Below, one piece after another: positions 15,763-24,064 of a stretch of 64,000 nt of DNA. The translations under genes were made by a program, and so were the position numbers. Within the stretch, counting starts at the first letter, position 1; every line of letters begins with the position of its first letter. Below the pieces are notes generated by a model. It saw only the letters and a list, made by a program, of their open reading frames with translations, did no database searches and was not told the origin of the DNA. The DNA is from Sphingomonas turrisvirgatae (lineage in GTDB: Bacteria; Pseudomonadota; Alphaproteobacteria; Sphingomonadales; Sphingomonadaceae), in assembly GCF_001721295.1 (NCBI RefSeq), contig NZ_MDDS01000007.1:32801-96800 (forward strand), given 5' to 3'.

Positions 15763-17108
15763 GGCACCAATAGCCCTTGGGTGGTGTGGATCAGGAAGGG
15801 AACCCTGTCGTTCACCCGATCGATCGGCATATATGAGAACGAACAAGCGCTCCCGGTGCAGGGACGCCCATAAGCGTCGGTGCTGCCTCCCTTGAGAATG
15901 CCATAGGCGACGATCTCGTACGAGCCGTTCGGGTATGAGAATACAGGCGCCCCGCTGTCGCCGCCGAAGGCGATCACCTGCTGGCTCGATCCGCTGACCT
16001 TCACGAAGCTCGAATAACTCACGCCTCGATCATCGGTGCCCGACACCGAGCTTGACTGGACGGTGCCGCAGGTGAAGCCGGTCGTCATGCCGCTCTTGCA
16101 CACGGGCATTCCGATATAGTGGTTCGAGTTGTAGGACGACTGCTTGAGCGTACCCCGGGTGGTGAAATAGCCATCTCCATAGAAGCCCGGAACCGTGTTC
16201 ACGTAGGACGGGTAATCGGTCACCGCCTTGGAGTTCTGGAAATAGACCCAGTACCCGGTGCTAAGGCCGACCACCGGATGATAACGGAAATCATAGAGGT
16301 CGCCATAACGCGTCTCCGTTGCGGCCGGCAGTTGCACCAGGTGGCTACCATCGGACCCGACCACGTAGGGCGGGTTCGTCCGGCAGTGGGCGGCGGTCAG
16401 GATCGAGTCCCGGCCGTTGCTGTCCCTTCCGGCGAAACCGTAACTACAGGTCGCGCGCCCGGTCGAGTCGACCAGCTCCCATCCGCCATAGACCGCATCG
16501 CCTGGCCGCACGTTGGTCTGGAAGGTTTGTAGAATCGGCCCCACCTCGACCTTCACGGCCGAGCGCAACGTCGGGGGGATCAAGCCCCGGGCCGTCTGAG
16601 CAGCCGCTTGGTCTTTCACCGTGACGACATAATTCTGGCTTCTCGGCTCGAAATACGTCTCGAAGGGAAGCTTGGCGGCGGTGATGGCCTTCAAGATCGC
16701 ATCCAGGTCCTGCTGCGCCGCCGCGAGCGATTTGGTCGCGTTGCGCAGCTGCACATAGCGCCGCAGCTTCGCCGGAATCTGATCCAGGAACGCCTTGCGC
16801 TCGTCCTGGCCGGTGAATGCGACGATGATCTTGAACGTCGGCGTGTGCTCCACCCACAGGCCCGCGAAGCCGTCCGGATCGCTGGCGACCGCGACGTCCA
16901 CGATTTGCTGGACATCGCGGAGGACGTCGACACGCTCTGCCGCCTCCGCGGCCGAGATACCGTATTGCTGGGCTAGGTACTCGACCTGGAGGTCCTTGCC
17001 CGACCCCTTGGAGTTTTGCGGTGTCGGGAGTGGGGGAGCCTTCATCTCCTGCGCCGCGAGCGGCGTGGTGCAGAGAAGGGCCGAAATGACGGTAAGCAAC
17101 GTACGCAT
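15759..17108 (-). CDS. Secreted trypsin-like (S1) serine protease
   Basis: 449 residues. Signal peptide 1-20 (TVISALLCTTPLAAQ). Residues about 40-195 form a propeptide-like region with NYVVTVKDQAAAQ, resembling streptogrisin pro-domains. The protease domain has the triad His241 in ILTAAHCR, Asp270 or Asp273 in RYGDLYDFRYH, and Ser385 in FGGDSGAPVF, with paired cysteines (C221/C242, C337/C347). It is exported, probably autoprocessed. It is immediately upstream of, and coupled to, a lipoprotein gene. The promoter region is 17109-17297, ending at the IS66 inverted repeat, so the element inserted just upstream and may affect its expression. Confidence 0.88.
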   Translation of the reverse strand: MRTLLTVISALLCTTPLAAQEMKAPPLPTPQNSKGSGKDLQVEYLAQQYGISAAEAAERVDVLRDVQQIVDVAVASDPDGFAGLWVEHTPTFKIIVAFTGQDERKAFLDQIPAKLRRYVQLRNATKSLAAAQQDLDAILKAITAAKLPFETYFEPRSQNYVVTVKDQAAAQTARGLIPPTLRSAVKVEVGPILQTFQTNVRPGDAVYGGWELVDSTGRATCSYGFAGRDSNGRDSILTAAHCRTNPPYVVGSDGSHLVQLPAATETRYGDLYDFRYHPVVGLSTGYWVYFQNSKAVTDYPSYVNTVPGFYGDGYFTTRGTLKQSSYNSNHYIGMPVCKSGMTTGFTCGTVQSSSVSGTDDRGVSYSSFVKVSGSSQQVIAFGGDSGAPVFSYPNGSYEIVAYGILKGGSTDAYGRPCTGSACSFSYMPIDRVNDRVPFLIHTTQGLLVP

Positions 17109-17402
17109 GCATTCTCCTGATGACGATCATCTACAGCATGGACGGCCCGACCGTTGCGGCGGACCACCCAAGCCCGACTCACCATGAGTACGGAACAAAG
17201 GGTGAACGATTTAGAATCCTACATTGCAAGCCTTTTTTGCCCGGACACTCGGATTGTTAAGGACGGTTGTTCAACAAACGGCCGGGGCTGTGTAAGCGTA
17301 AGCGTCCGGTCACCTCCGTCGGGCGGGGAAGCAGTCGGCCGGCAGTCTGCCTAATTACAGCCGCGGGAAAGGGCGCTACGATCTCGACGAGGGGAGCTGC
17401 GA

Positions 17403-17720
17403 GTGGTCGATCAGGTGATTGTGCGGCGCACGTTCAAAGTTGATGGACGCGATGCCGAGTGCCGTTTTCTGAGACCGGAAGAGGATGGTGGGAGCTTCTT
17501 CTGCCGATATGAGATTGACTGACCTGAGGGCGCCAAGGGTCACAGGGCTGGCGGTGTCGACGAAGTGCAGGCCCTCTTGCTCGCCATGATGGGCGCACAC
17601 GCAAATCTGTTAGCCGCGCGGAACATGGACGGGCGGAATGTTGAATGGCTGGACGGGCAAAGCCTCGGAATGCCCATCGCGCGATCCATCCGAGACTGGG
17701 ATCCCGAGAACGAAATGTGA
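17403..17720 (+). pseudogene. IS66 passenger gene (DUF6968-like) interrupted by TGA
   Basis: A 105-codon frame begins at GTG 17403 with AGGGGAG upstream and ends at TGA 17718-17720. Codon 40 (17520-17522) is TGA. The reading on either side is continuous: RTFKVDGRDAECRFLRPEED, then CRYEID-stop-PEGAKGHRAGGVDE, VQALLLAMMGAHANLLAARN and GMPIARSIRDWDPENEM. From memory this matches small DUF6968 proteins often carried by IS66 elements, in which a Trp stands at the stop position. A TGG-to-TGA change would explain it. Confidence 0.7.
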
Positions 17721-17756
17721 CGCCGGCTAGCAGCCGCCTTCTACCACATCAGGCAT

Positions 17757-19394
17757 TTACGCCGGTGTCGCCTGCGTCCAGTTCCACGGCAGCAACTCGT
17801 CAAGCCGGTTGATCGGGTGACCTTGCCCGACGCGGTGGAGCACGTCAGCGAGCCAGTGCTGCGGGTTGACGCCGTTGAGCTTGGCGGTTTCGAGCAGGCT
17901 GTACATGGCGGCAGCGCGCTCCCCGCCGCAGTCGGCACCGGCGAACATCCAATTCTTCCTGCCGACGGCGATGCCGCGCAGCGCATTCTCGGCGAGATTG
18001 TTGTCGATCTCGAGCCGGCCATCTCCGGTGTAGGCGAGCAGCGCCGGCTTGAGCCGGACCGCATAGCGCAGCGCCTCCGCCAACGGCGTGCGCGCGGACA
18101 CCTGACCCAGCACATTGTCGGCCCAGGCGAAGAAGTCGAGCGCAGTCAGCTTTGATAGCTTGCGTGCCTTGCGGCGGTCGTCATGCGGGTCCTGCACAAT
18201 GCCGCGCTCGACCTCGTACAGGTCGCGGATCTTGCGCAGCCCCTCGGCCGCAACCGAGCTTGGGTCGGCCTGGAAGACGTCGTGGAGCTTGCGCCGGGCA
18301 TGCGCCCAGCAGGCGACGGGTGTGATGGGGCCAGGCTTGCGGTCCGGGTCGTAGAGCCGCTCGAACCCGGCATAGGCATCGGCCTGCAGGAAGCCGGTGA
18401 ACGCCTTCAGATGCTCGCGCGGGCGTTCGCCCTTGCGGTCGGGGCTGTAGCGGAAGAGAGCAGCCGGCTTGTCGCTCGGCCGCCATCGTCGGTTGTCGCG
18501 CAGGTACACCCACAGCCGCCCCGTCGCGGTCTTGCCGGTGCCGGGCGCCAGCACCGGGACGGGCGTGTCGTCGGCGTGGAGCTTGGGACTGGCCATGACG
18601 TGGGTAGCAATGCGGTCGACCAGCGGCTGCAGTAGCCAGCTGACCTGGCCCAGCCAGTCGGCCAGCGTCGAGCGGCTGAGGTCCACGCCTTCGCGGGCGT
18701 AGATCTGAGACTGACGGTAGAGCGGCAGGTGGTCCGCGAACTTGGACACGACCACGTGCGCCAGCAGTCCCGGTCCGGCACGCCCGCGCGGGACCGGCAG
18801 CGCCGGTGCCAATGCCTGGGAGATCGCGTCGCAACGCGTGCAGGCAAGTTTGGGGCGGACGTACCGCATGACCTGGAAGCGAGCCGGCACATATTCCAGC
18901 ACCTCGGTCACGTCCTCGCCCAGCGCCGACATGGTGCCGCCGCAGGCGGTGCAGCCGTCCGCCTCCGGTGCGGGGTGGATGACCTCCTGGCGTGGCAGGT
19001 GCGCGGGCAGCGGCTCGCGCCGAGGCTTGCGGCCGGGTGCCTGAAGCACCTCGGGCGACACATCACCTGCGACCACGCACGCGGCATGGGCGTGCTCGGC
19101 TTCCAGGTCCTCCAGCGTCAGCTCGAGCTGGTCGGCCAGCAGCGTCAGCCGCTCGGACGACTGGCCGAACTTCATGCGGCGCAAGCGCGCGAGTTGGAGC
19201 TTGAGCTTCTCGATCTGAAGCGTGGTCAGCTTGACCGCGTTCTTGGCCGCGTCGAGATGTTCGCGGGTGGTCTGATGAGCGGTGCGCTCGGCTTCCAGCG
19301 CCTGCTCCGAGGCCACGAGCCGGGCCTGCATGGCGGCGACCAGCGCCCGCACGTCGTCAGGGTTTTCCGGTATGTCTATCCCACCCGGCGACAT
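17757..19394 (-). CDS. tnpC: IS66-family DDE transposase TnpC
   Basis: 545 residues from ATG 19394 (an in-frame ATG at 19439 is possible). The order is: N-terminal coiled coil (ASEQALEAERTAHQTTREHL), leucine-rich segment, zinc-ribbon cysteines (CTACGG and CTRC), then the DDE core with Asp in HADDTPVPVL, Asp in QADAYAGFERLY and Glu in NNLAENALRG. The C-terminal IS66 extension (QHWLADVLHRVGQGHPINRL) is present. It looks intact and catalyses movement of the element. Confidence 0.95.
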   Translation of the reverse strand: MSPGGIDIPENPDDVRALVAAMQARLVASEQALEAERTAHQTTREHLDAAKNAVKLTTLQIEKLKLQLARLRRMKFGQSSERLTLLADQLELTLEDLEAEHAHAACVVAGDVSPEVLQAPGRKPRREPLPAHLPRQEVIHPAPEADGCTACGGTMSALGEDVTEVLEYVPARFQVMRYVRPKLACTRCDAISQALAPALPVPRGRAGPGLLAHVVVSKFADHLPLYRQSQIYAREGVDLSRSTLADWLGQVSWLLQPLVDRIATHVMASPKLHADDTPVPVLAPGTGKTATGRLWVYLRDNRRWRPSDKPAALFRYSPDRKGERPREHLKAFTGFLQADAYAGFERLYDPDRKPGPITPVACWAHARRKLHDVFQADPSSVAAEGLRKIRDLYEVERGIVQDPHDDRRKARKLSKLTALDFFAWADNVLGQVSARTPLAEALRYAVRLKPALLAYTGDGRLEIDNNLAENALRGIAVGRKNWMFAGADCGGERAAAMYSLLETAKLNGVNPQHWLADVLHRVGQGHPINRLDELLPWNWTQATPA

Positions 19395-19460
19395 GGTTCT
19401 GTGTACCAGACGGGCGACTCGCGCCCAAGCGCAAACCACGCTTTTCTGCGGTTTTCACAC

Positions 19461-19814
19461 CTACATCTGCACCGGCAGTCTTGGTGCCGGAGGGGCCACG
19501 GTGCGGCGCCAGTCCATCGCCTCGATGAGCAGCGCGAACTGCGCCGGCGTCAGCACCACGCCGCCCTCGACCAGCGGTGGCCAGACGAAGCGGTGCCGCT
19601 CCAGCCGCTTGGCGAACAGGCACAGGCCGGTGCCGTCCCAGTGCAGCGCCTTGAGGTAGCTGCCGCTCCGGCTGCGGAACAGGAAGACGTGGCCGGCATA
19701 GGGCTCGACCGCGAACAGCGGCCGCACCAGCGCCGCCAGCCCGTCGAAGCCCAGCCGCATGCTGACCGGCTTGCTGGCGAGATAAACCTTGGTACCGGGC
19801 GCCAGTGAGATCAC
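19461..19814 (-). CDS. tnpB: IS66-family TnpB accessory protein
   Basis: 117 residues, the full normal length. Family motifs: TKVYLASKPVSMRLGFDGLA, YAGHVFLFRSRSGSYLKALH and GLCLFAKRLERHRFVWPP. Its ATG overlaps the tnpA stop. It is needed for transposition in the family, although its role is not settled. Confidence 0.93.
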   Translation of the reverse strand: MISLAPGTKVYLASKPVSMRLGFDGLAALVRPLFAVEPYAGHVFLFRSRSGSYLKALHWDGTGLCLFAKRLERHRFVWPPLVEGGVVLTPAQFALLIEAMDWRRTVAPPAPRLPVQM

Positions 19815-20278
19815 GACGCTTCCCTCAAGGCCCGCAGGACGCGCGCCAGCGCCTTCTCGTTGACGTAGCTGTCGACCGACAGGCGAACGCCGCTGGCCAA
19901 GTCGATGTCGATGCCACCCGGCCGGCCGCCCGGATGCGGGCGGACCAGGTCGTCAGGGGCTGGCGTGGCCTCGCGGGCAGGTGCGGCGCTCTTGCGCTCG
20001 ACTGGCATTGCGAGCGCCACGACCGGTTCGGGCGGAGCAGCGTCCGCAACCACGCCGTACGGGATGAACTGTAACGGTTCGCTGGCGATGCGCTCCGCCT
20101 CTCGGCGCGTCTTACGCCAGCCGTGGATGAGACTGGCCGAGATGCCCAGCCGGCGCGACACGCCGACCACCGTGGCGCCGGGCTCATCACACTGCGCCAG
20201 CACCGCCGCGCGCTCCTCGTCCGAATACCGCCGGCGGCGCTCAACCCGCGTGATGACCTCCATGCGCCCCATCCGCAC
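19811..20278 (-). CDS. tnpA: IS66-family TnpA accessory protein
   Basis: 155 residues with an N-terminal HTH (RRRYSDEERAAVLAQCDEPG; VVGVSRRLGISASLIHGWRK) and the conserved C-terminal DIDLASGVRLSVDSYVNEKA. It is the first gene of the element, with a later in-frame ATG at 20263 also possible. Distinct from the truncated copy at 14470, with which it shares only family-level similarity. Confidence 0.92.
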   Translation of the reverse strand: MRMGRMEVITRVERRRRYSDEERAAVLAQCDEPGATVVGVSRRLGISASLIHGWRKTRREAERIASEPLQFIPYGVVADAAPPEPVVALAMPVERKSAAPAREATPAPDDLVRPHPGGRPGGIDIDLASGVRLSVDSYVNEKALARVLRALREAS

Positions 20279-20406
20279 TCTCCTTACGGAGTGCGAAAGG
20301 ACACTCCGAGAGCCGACCGCCTCGCGCAGCTGCGCCGCGCCAGCAACACGCGTCAGACCGGACGCTTACGTCCGACCTGCGCTTCTCTGAAACGAGGGCG
20401 TATGAG

Positions 20407-20455
20407 AAAGCCCGCCTCGCTGTCGGCGTAAAGCGGGCGGCGAGGCGGGCTTTTC
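20407..20455 (-). terminator. Long perfect hairpin downstream of higA
   Basis: AAAGCCCGCCTCGC (20407-20420) pairs with GCGAGGCGGGCTTT (20440-20453), 14 bp without mismatch. An A-run and a T-run flank the stem, so it could terminate transcription from either side, including the higBA operon that ends at 20521. Confidence 0.6.
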
Positions 20456-20491
20456 CCAGAATTTGTTCCCAATTCACTTTTCCCGAAATGG
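20451..20491. repeat. TTCCCGA-type 41-bp block, copy 2
   Basis: Three spaced TTCCC cores, as at 15058-15100 and (complement) 22394-22436: TTTTCCCAGAATTTG, TTCCCAATT, TTTTCCCGAAATGG. It follows the terminator hairpin and precedes the HigBA genes. The spacing of the cores is 12-14 bp in all three copies. Confidence 0.55.
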
Positions 20492-20520
20492 CTCGACCTC
20501 GACGGGAAATCGAGAAAGGA

Positions 20521-20829
20521 TCAGGCGGCTTCCAAGGTCGGGATACGCGCGATGATATCGGCATCCTTCACGGCCTGCACGCGCAGGTCGTAATTGCGCT
20601 GCATGTTCACCCACATTTCGGGCGTGGTGCCGGTGAGCTTGCCGATCCGAAGCGCCATAGTCGGGGTGACATCCTGCTTTTCAGCGAGGATATCGTAGAG
20701 GGTCTGCCGCGACACCTCGATCAGCCTGGCGATCTCCGCCTTGGGCTTGTTGAGCGCGGGCAGAATGTCCTCCCGCAGCAGCTCACCGGGGTGCATCGGG
20801 GCAAGGCCGGATACGAGCTGGTTCATCAT
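20521..20829 (-). CDS. higA: HigA-family antitoxin
   Basis: 102 residues; HTH of the HigA type: MHPGELLREDILPALNKPKA, EIARLIEVSRQTLYDILAEK and TPTMALRIGKLTGTTPEMW. It neutralises HigB and represses the operon. The toxin gene is upstream, the reversed order typical of higBA. The 119-base gap between the two genes is unusually long and holds CTTACATGTCAAGCAATGAC, resembling the operator upstream of higB, so higA may have its own controlled promoter. Confidence 0.92.
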   Translation of the reverse strand: MMNQLVSGLAPMHPGELLREDILPALNKPKAEIARLIEVSRQTLYDILAEKQDVTPTMALRIGKLTGTTPEMWVNMQRNYDLRVQAVKDADIIARIPTLEAA

Positions 20830-20948
20830 CTGTCTCCTGTCCGGGCCGATCCCGGATCATCATGCGTCTCTGTGTAAGTCCTATGTGTAAACTAAAGCCT
20901 TACATGTCAAGCAATGACTGACAGATTTTTAGGAGGGGGGACACCCTC

Positions 20949-21224
20949 CTAGTGATAGTCCTCGATGTTCACGTCGATCGCATCGCCGTCATCCCAAGCC
21001 CATGTGACCCGGTAATTGCCGCTGGCATCGACCGCATATCGTTTGGGCTTGGTGCTCAACCCATGAAAGCGAAAGCCCGGAACATTCATGTCCTCGGGCT
21101 TCGTGGCAGCATCCAGCGTGAGCAGGATGCGGCGAACGCGGTTGTGGTTCTGGACGGGAAGTTTTGAGCCATCTCCCTTGGTGGCGAAGGCTTCGAGCGC
21201 CTTGCTGGTGTATGTTTTAATCAT
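20949..21224 (-). CDS. higB: HigB/RelE-type mRNA interferase toxin
   Basis: 91 residues from the ATG at 21224. RelE-superfamily pattern: KTYTSKALEAFATKGDGSKL, RVRRILLTLDAATKPEDMNV, PGFRFHGLSTKPKRYAVDAS and NYRVTWAWDDGDAIDVNIED. These proteins cleave mRNA on the ribosome. It is the first gene of a two-gene toxin-antitoxin unit that would stabilise the plasmid or island. Confidence 0.92.
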   Translation of the reverse strand: MIKTYTSKALEAFATKGDGSKLPVQNHNRVRRILLTLDAATKPEDMNVPGFRFHGLSTKPKRYAVDASGNYRVTWAWDDGDAIDVNIEDYH

Positions 21225-21232
21225 AGACACAT

Positions 21233-21272
21233 TGTAAGGCATTTCCTGACATTTGTCAAGCATTACCTTACA
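21233..21272 (-). promoter_or_regulatory. Candidate HigA operator upstream of higB
   Basis: TGTAAGG (21233-21239) and CCTTACA (21266-21272) form a perfect inverted repeat with AT-rich sequence between, just upstream of the higB start. A related half-site (CCTTACATGTCAAGCAATG) occurs in the higB-higA gap. Confidence 0.6.
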
Positions 21273-21303
21273 CTCTGCCGAAAACGATTCTTCGACAGCG
21301 ACC

Positions 21304-21877
21304 CTACCGCCCGAACCCGATATCCGGCCCGTCACGTCCACGCTGACGGTCTAGCTCCTGCTCTCGCTGCCGATCGCGCCCACGCTGCCCCGATTGGTCC
21401 AGCTCAATCGCCGGCACCTGGTCGCGCTGGGGTGACTGGTCGAGCGCCGGCACCGCCCCGAACCCGCCCTCGCTGCTGGTCTGTAGCCCCGATCGCATCG
21501 CCCGCGCTGCGCCCTGGACCAAGCTGGACATGCCCTGCATCGCTAGATCGGCACGCTCGCGGAGTTGGTGGGACCACTCCCGTATCCGCTCCTGACCACG
21601 CTCGATGTAGAAGCCCAGCCCCCGCTTCTCCATGATCGCCTCGTTCATCTGCCCGCGCGGGGTAACGGCGTGCGGCTCCTTGCCGGCCGCGATCTGCTCG
21701 GCCGACGCGCGCCGCTCGATCGCGGCCGACGCATGGCCCATCTTCACGGTCGGTTCGATATCCAGCCCCTGACGCTCGTAACTGCGGTGATCGACCCGCT
21801 CGGCTACCTGGGCGTGTTCCAGCGCGCTGTTGACCATCCCGGCCCACCGCTCGCGGATCGCCTCCACCTCCACCGAG
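21304..21877 (-). pseudogene. MobA/MobL-type relaxase, C-terminal fragment
   Basis: About 190 residues of the later part of a mobilisation relaxase: EAIRERWAGMVNSALEHAQV, HRSYERQGLDIEPTVKMGHA and ASAEQIAAGKEPHAVTPRGQ, followed by a coiled, Gln/Arg-rich tail. The N-terminal nicking domain with the HUH histidines and catalytic Tyr is missing, replaced at about 21878 by an IS66 end. A stop codon ends it normally. It must have lost its function when the element inserted and deleted the 5' part. Confidence 0.75.
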
Positions 21878-22003
21878 GCCGTCGAGCGCTCGTACGACCA
21901 GTCTCAGAACCGAAAACTTCCCGCACCGCCCGCGCCCTCGTCAAAGACGATAAGCATCCCGGCTACGGCCAAACGGGCAAGGCGGCCCTCAGGCCACGCT
22001 TAC
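21878..22003 (-). mobile_element. Solo IS66-family end (second copy)
   Basis: The terminal repeat GTAAGCGTGG reads on the minus strand from 22003. The next 120 bases closely match the ends at 14845-14966 and 63874-64000, including half of the palindrome (GAGCGCTCGTACGACCAG). The rest of the element has been deleted and the end is fused to the relaxase fragment. Confidence 0.8.
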
Positions 22004-22013
22004 AGCTTGTCTT

Positions 22014-22515
22014 GCTCGCAATCAGCGTAGATTCCTGCTCACGCTTGGTGAGAACGGGCGACCGCGCGTGCTCGCGCTCAACGACGCTGTGCTCGCATTC
22101 AGCGTAGCTTGCTCGATATCGGTGCCCTCATGCTCACATTGGGGTCACGACACGAAAGTGAGTTTTGCGTACGCTAGGAGCGAACAGAACGTGTCCGTAA
22201 ACCCGTTGCGCGCCGATCTTGTCCGGCAAGCCGTCAAAACCGTGCGCTGCCGGACACTCTGACGCTGACCGGCATACCAGCGTTTGACGGCGACGGCAGG
22301 AACCGCCCAAATCCTGCCGTTCAGTAAATCGTCTCGGCGTTTCGAAACCGGCCATTTGCCGTGCAGAAATATTCCCGCTTTCCCATGTACGACGGGCTGT
22401 TTTGAGAAAACTCAATCGGGAACAGATTTCGAGAAAGTAGCTCCCCTAGGCGCATCAAGAGAACGATCCTGCCCAGCTTTCTCGCTGCGCCTTCCCAATC
22501 GGGAATAGGCGGCGA
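22014..22515. repeat. Repeat module with TTCCCGA and GCTCGC motifs, inverted copy
   Basis: No gene is seen from 22004 to 22563. GCTCGCAATCAGCGTAG (22014-22030) recurs with one mismatch at 22091-22107. The 43-bp TTCCCGA block is present in complement at 22394-22436, and TTCCCAATCGGGAA lies near 22492-22505. Order and orientation mirror the module at 14986-15304. Confidence 0.65.
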
Positions 22516-22563
22516 GCAGACAGCATTATTGCGGAGCCGATCATACGTGTTAGGCGTGTACGC

Positions 22564-22881
22564 ATGACCAATACATACATGGCACTGGCGCTATCGTTAG
22601 CAGGACAGTCTCTTGGCTATCCCGTTTATGTTCATGTCGAAGAGGGGGTATGCCATTTTCAAATCCAAGATATGGTCATGTCGAAAGAGCGAGAAGTTCG
22701 CGATTGGTTAAGAGAATTGCCAGATAAGCAACGGAAAATCGATTTGGTTTCAGACGACAAGCGGGCAGCTAGTTGCGTTCGTAAGGCTGAAGCGATCGTG
22801 CGGCGATCTGGGTTCTTCCATATCGCTGTGCGCCGAGGTACAATGAACGACTACCCAGATGGCTTGCGGCCGGGAAAGTAA
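22564..22881 (+). CDS. Hypothetical protein, lower-GC than neighbours
   Basis: 105 residues. I do not recognise a family. The N-terminus (MALALSLAGQSLGYPVYVHV) is mildly hydrophobic; the middle is charged (EREVRDWLRELPDKQRKIDL). There is no clear signal peptide. Codon use is visibly more AT-rich than the flanking genes, suggesting a separate origin. The ATG lacks an obvious ribosome site. It stands alone between the repeat module and the second copper cluster. Confidence 0.45.
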   Translation: MTNTYMALALSLAGQSLGYPVYVHVEEGVCHFQIQDMVMSKEREVRDWLRELPDKQRKIDLVSDDKRAASCVRKAEAIVRRSGFFHIAVRRGTMNDYPDGLRPGK

Positions 22882-23285
22882 AAGCGACATATCGAAGGCT
22901 GCCGCCGCAACGGGAGGGATAGTCACTTTCCCATTTCTCGATCCCATGCGAGACGGGATCGCTATGCTTTGGGGTGTCATTCCGCCCCCAACCGGACCCG
23001 GCTACCAGCGGCACGTTTTTCAACAGCCCCTAGGGTTTCCAAGAGATAGCACATTCATTTGTAAACAGCGGAAGAGCCGTGCCGACCGGTGTCGCCCGGC
23101 TCCTCTATTTCTAACGCCGCGGCGTCCGCTCAGTGGCGCGCTCGGCCTGCAAACAGAGTTGCCAAGGAATTTGAACAGCGGGACGCGTGGATTGTCGGCT
23201 GCGTAGCCAGCTGCGAGCGATTGGACGCAATGGAAGAGTGCGCAGTCGCGCCGAGGGGCGTGTGGCATTCGTTCACTTCAGATTG
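22882..23285. other. Intergenic stretch before second YXH operon
   Basis: Reading frames exist but none has convincing codon use, start or similarity. The region 23040-23240 may be a decayed gene (several short frames overlap) but I cannot name it. The ECF promoter follows at 23286. Confidence 0.4.
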
Positions 23286-23310
23286 GAGGGGTGTTCGCCG
23301 GCCGTGCGTA
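23286..23310 (+). promoter_or_regulatory. ECF-sigma promoter for YXH operon 2 (site 4)
   Basis: GAGGGG (23286-23291), 15 nt, CGTA (23307-23310), 29 bases before the Y gene start, the same distance as in operon 1. Confidence 0.75.
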
Positions 23311-23339
23311 ATGGATGTGAGGACGGCGGAGGAATGACC

Positions 23340-23624
23340 ATGGACATGGATTTAGACAGCGCGTTGCGCCGCCTTGGCGAGCAACCGCTTGATCCCCGGC
23401 TCGCTGAACTGGAAGGCGAAGTCATGCGACTGATCGCGGCGGAGCGCCGCGCGGGTGGCGTAGTGGCGCTGCGATCCGGCATGCTGGCAGCGCTAGGCGC
23501 AGTCGCCTTGGGAGTGGTGGGCGGCGGATTGTCGTCCACAGCGGCGACTGCGCAGGTGCCGACGCTAACACCCTTCGGGCCTGCCATGCCGCTAGCGCCT
23601 TCGACCTTGCTCGCGTTCCAGTGA
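23340..23624 (+). CDS. CnrY-like anti-sigma membrane protein (copy 2)
   Basis: 94 residues from ATG 23340, which has GGAGGA at a 7-base spacing. Acidic N-terminus (MDMDLDSALRRLGEQPLD), one membrane helix (SGMLAALGAVALGVVGGGLS) and a periplasmic tail ending GPAMPLAPSTLLAFQ. Same architecture as the protein at 12991 and likewise first in a Y-X-H operon. Predicted to hold the sigma factor at the membrane until the X sensor binds metal. Confidence 0.72.
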   Translation: MDMDLDSALRRLGEQPLDPRLAELEGEVMRLIAAERRAGGVVALRSGMLAALGAVALGVVGGGLSSTAATAQVPTLTPFGPAMPLAPSTLLAFQ

Positions 23625-24064
23625 CGAGCGGCGCCCGGAGGGCGATGCTGATCGCCATCATCGCGTTCGTGGCGGCGGTCGCAGGCGTTTGGGCTGGACG
23701 TGAGTTGTTCCCGTCCCCGCCAAGCCCGGGCGTTGAGCTTCACAGCTTGCTCCACGACGGGCTCGAGCTAGACGAAGCTCAACGGACTAAGCTCCAGGCG
23801 CTGGAGTCTCACTTCGCCGTTCGAAGGCGTGCCTTGGAGCTGGAGCTCAGAGCCGACAACGCCCGGCTCGCCGCCGCCATCGAGGCCGAACATGGTAACG
23901 GGCCGCAGGTCGCGGCGGCCGTCGATCGTTCGCACGGCGCGATGGGTGAGCTCCAAAAGGAGACGTTGAACCATATGTTCGCGATGCGGCAGATCCTGCG
24001 GCCGGATCAGACGACGGCGTTCGACCGCGCGGTGGTGAAGGCGCTGACCGCAGACGCGCGGTGA
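23621..24064 (+). CDS. CnrX-like periplasmic metal sensor (copy 2)
   Basis: 147 residues from GTG 23621, overlapping the upstream stop. Membrane anchor AMLIAIIAFVAAVAGVWAG, then the helical sensor domain: [40 protein letters not shown] and MGELQKETLNHMFAMRQILR. It is clearly paralogous to the protein at 13260, most strongly in the central and C-terminal helices. The LHSLLHD and NHMFAM segments are the likely metal ligands. Confidence 0.85.
   Translation: MTSGARRAMLIAIIAFVAAVAGVWAGRELFPSPPSPGVELHSLLHDGLELDEAQRTKLQALESHFAVRRRALELELRADNARLAAAIEAEHGNGPQVAAAVDRSHGAMGELQKETLNHMFAMRQILRPDQTTAFDRAVVKALTADAR

Larger units (their letters stand above)
17298..20369 (-). mobile_element. Complete IS66-family element with passenger gene remnant
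   Basis: Inverted repeats GTAAGCGTCCGGT at 17298-17310 and its complement at 20357-20369 bound tnpA, tnpB and tnpC on the minus strand plus a small plus-strand passenger reading frame. At about 3.07 kb it is longer than the standard 2.5 kb because of the passenger. The 8 bases flanking each end (gtgtaagc and gtccgacc) do not match, so no target duplication is visible; the insertion may be old or recombined. Confidence 0.9.

Noticed and set aside
17520..17522. TGA in the IS66 passenger as a possible selenocysteine codon
   Set aside because: No SECIS-like hairpin directly after it was evident and the position fits a Trp codon; a nonsense change is simpler.
17290..20377. Target-site duplication of the complete IS66 element
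   Set aside because: The 8-base flanks (gtgtaagc and gtccgacc) differ, so none is claimed.
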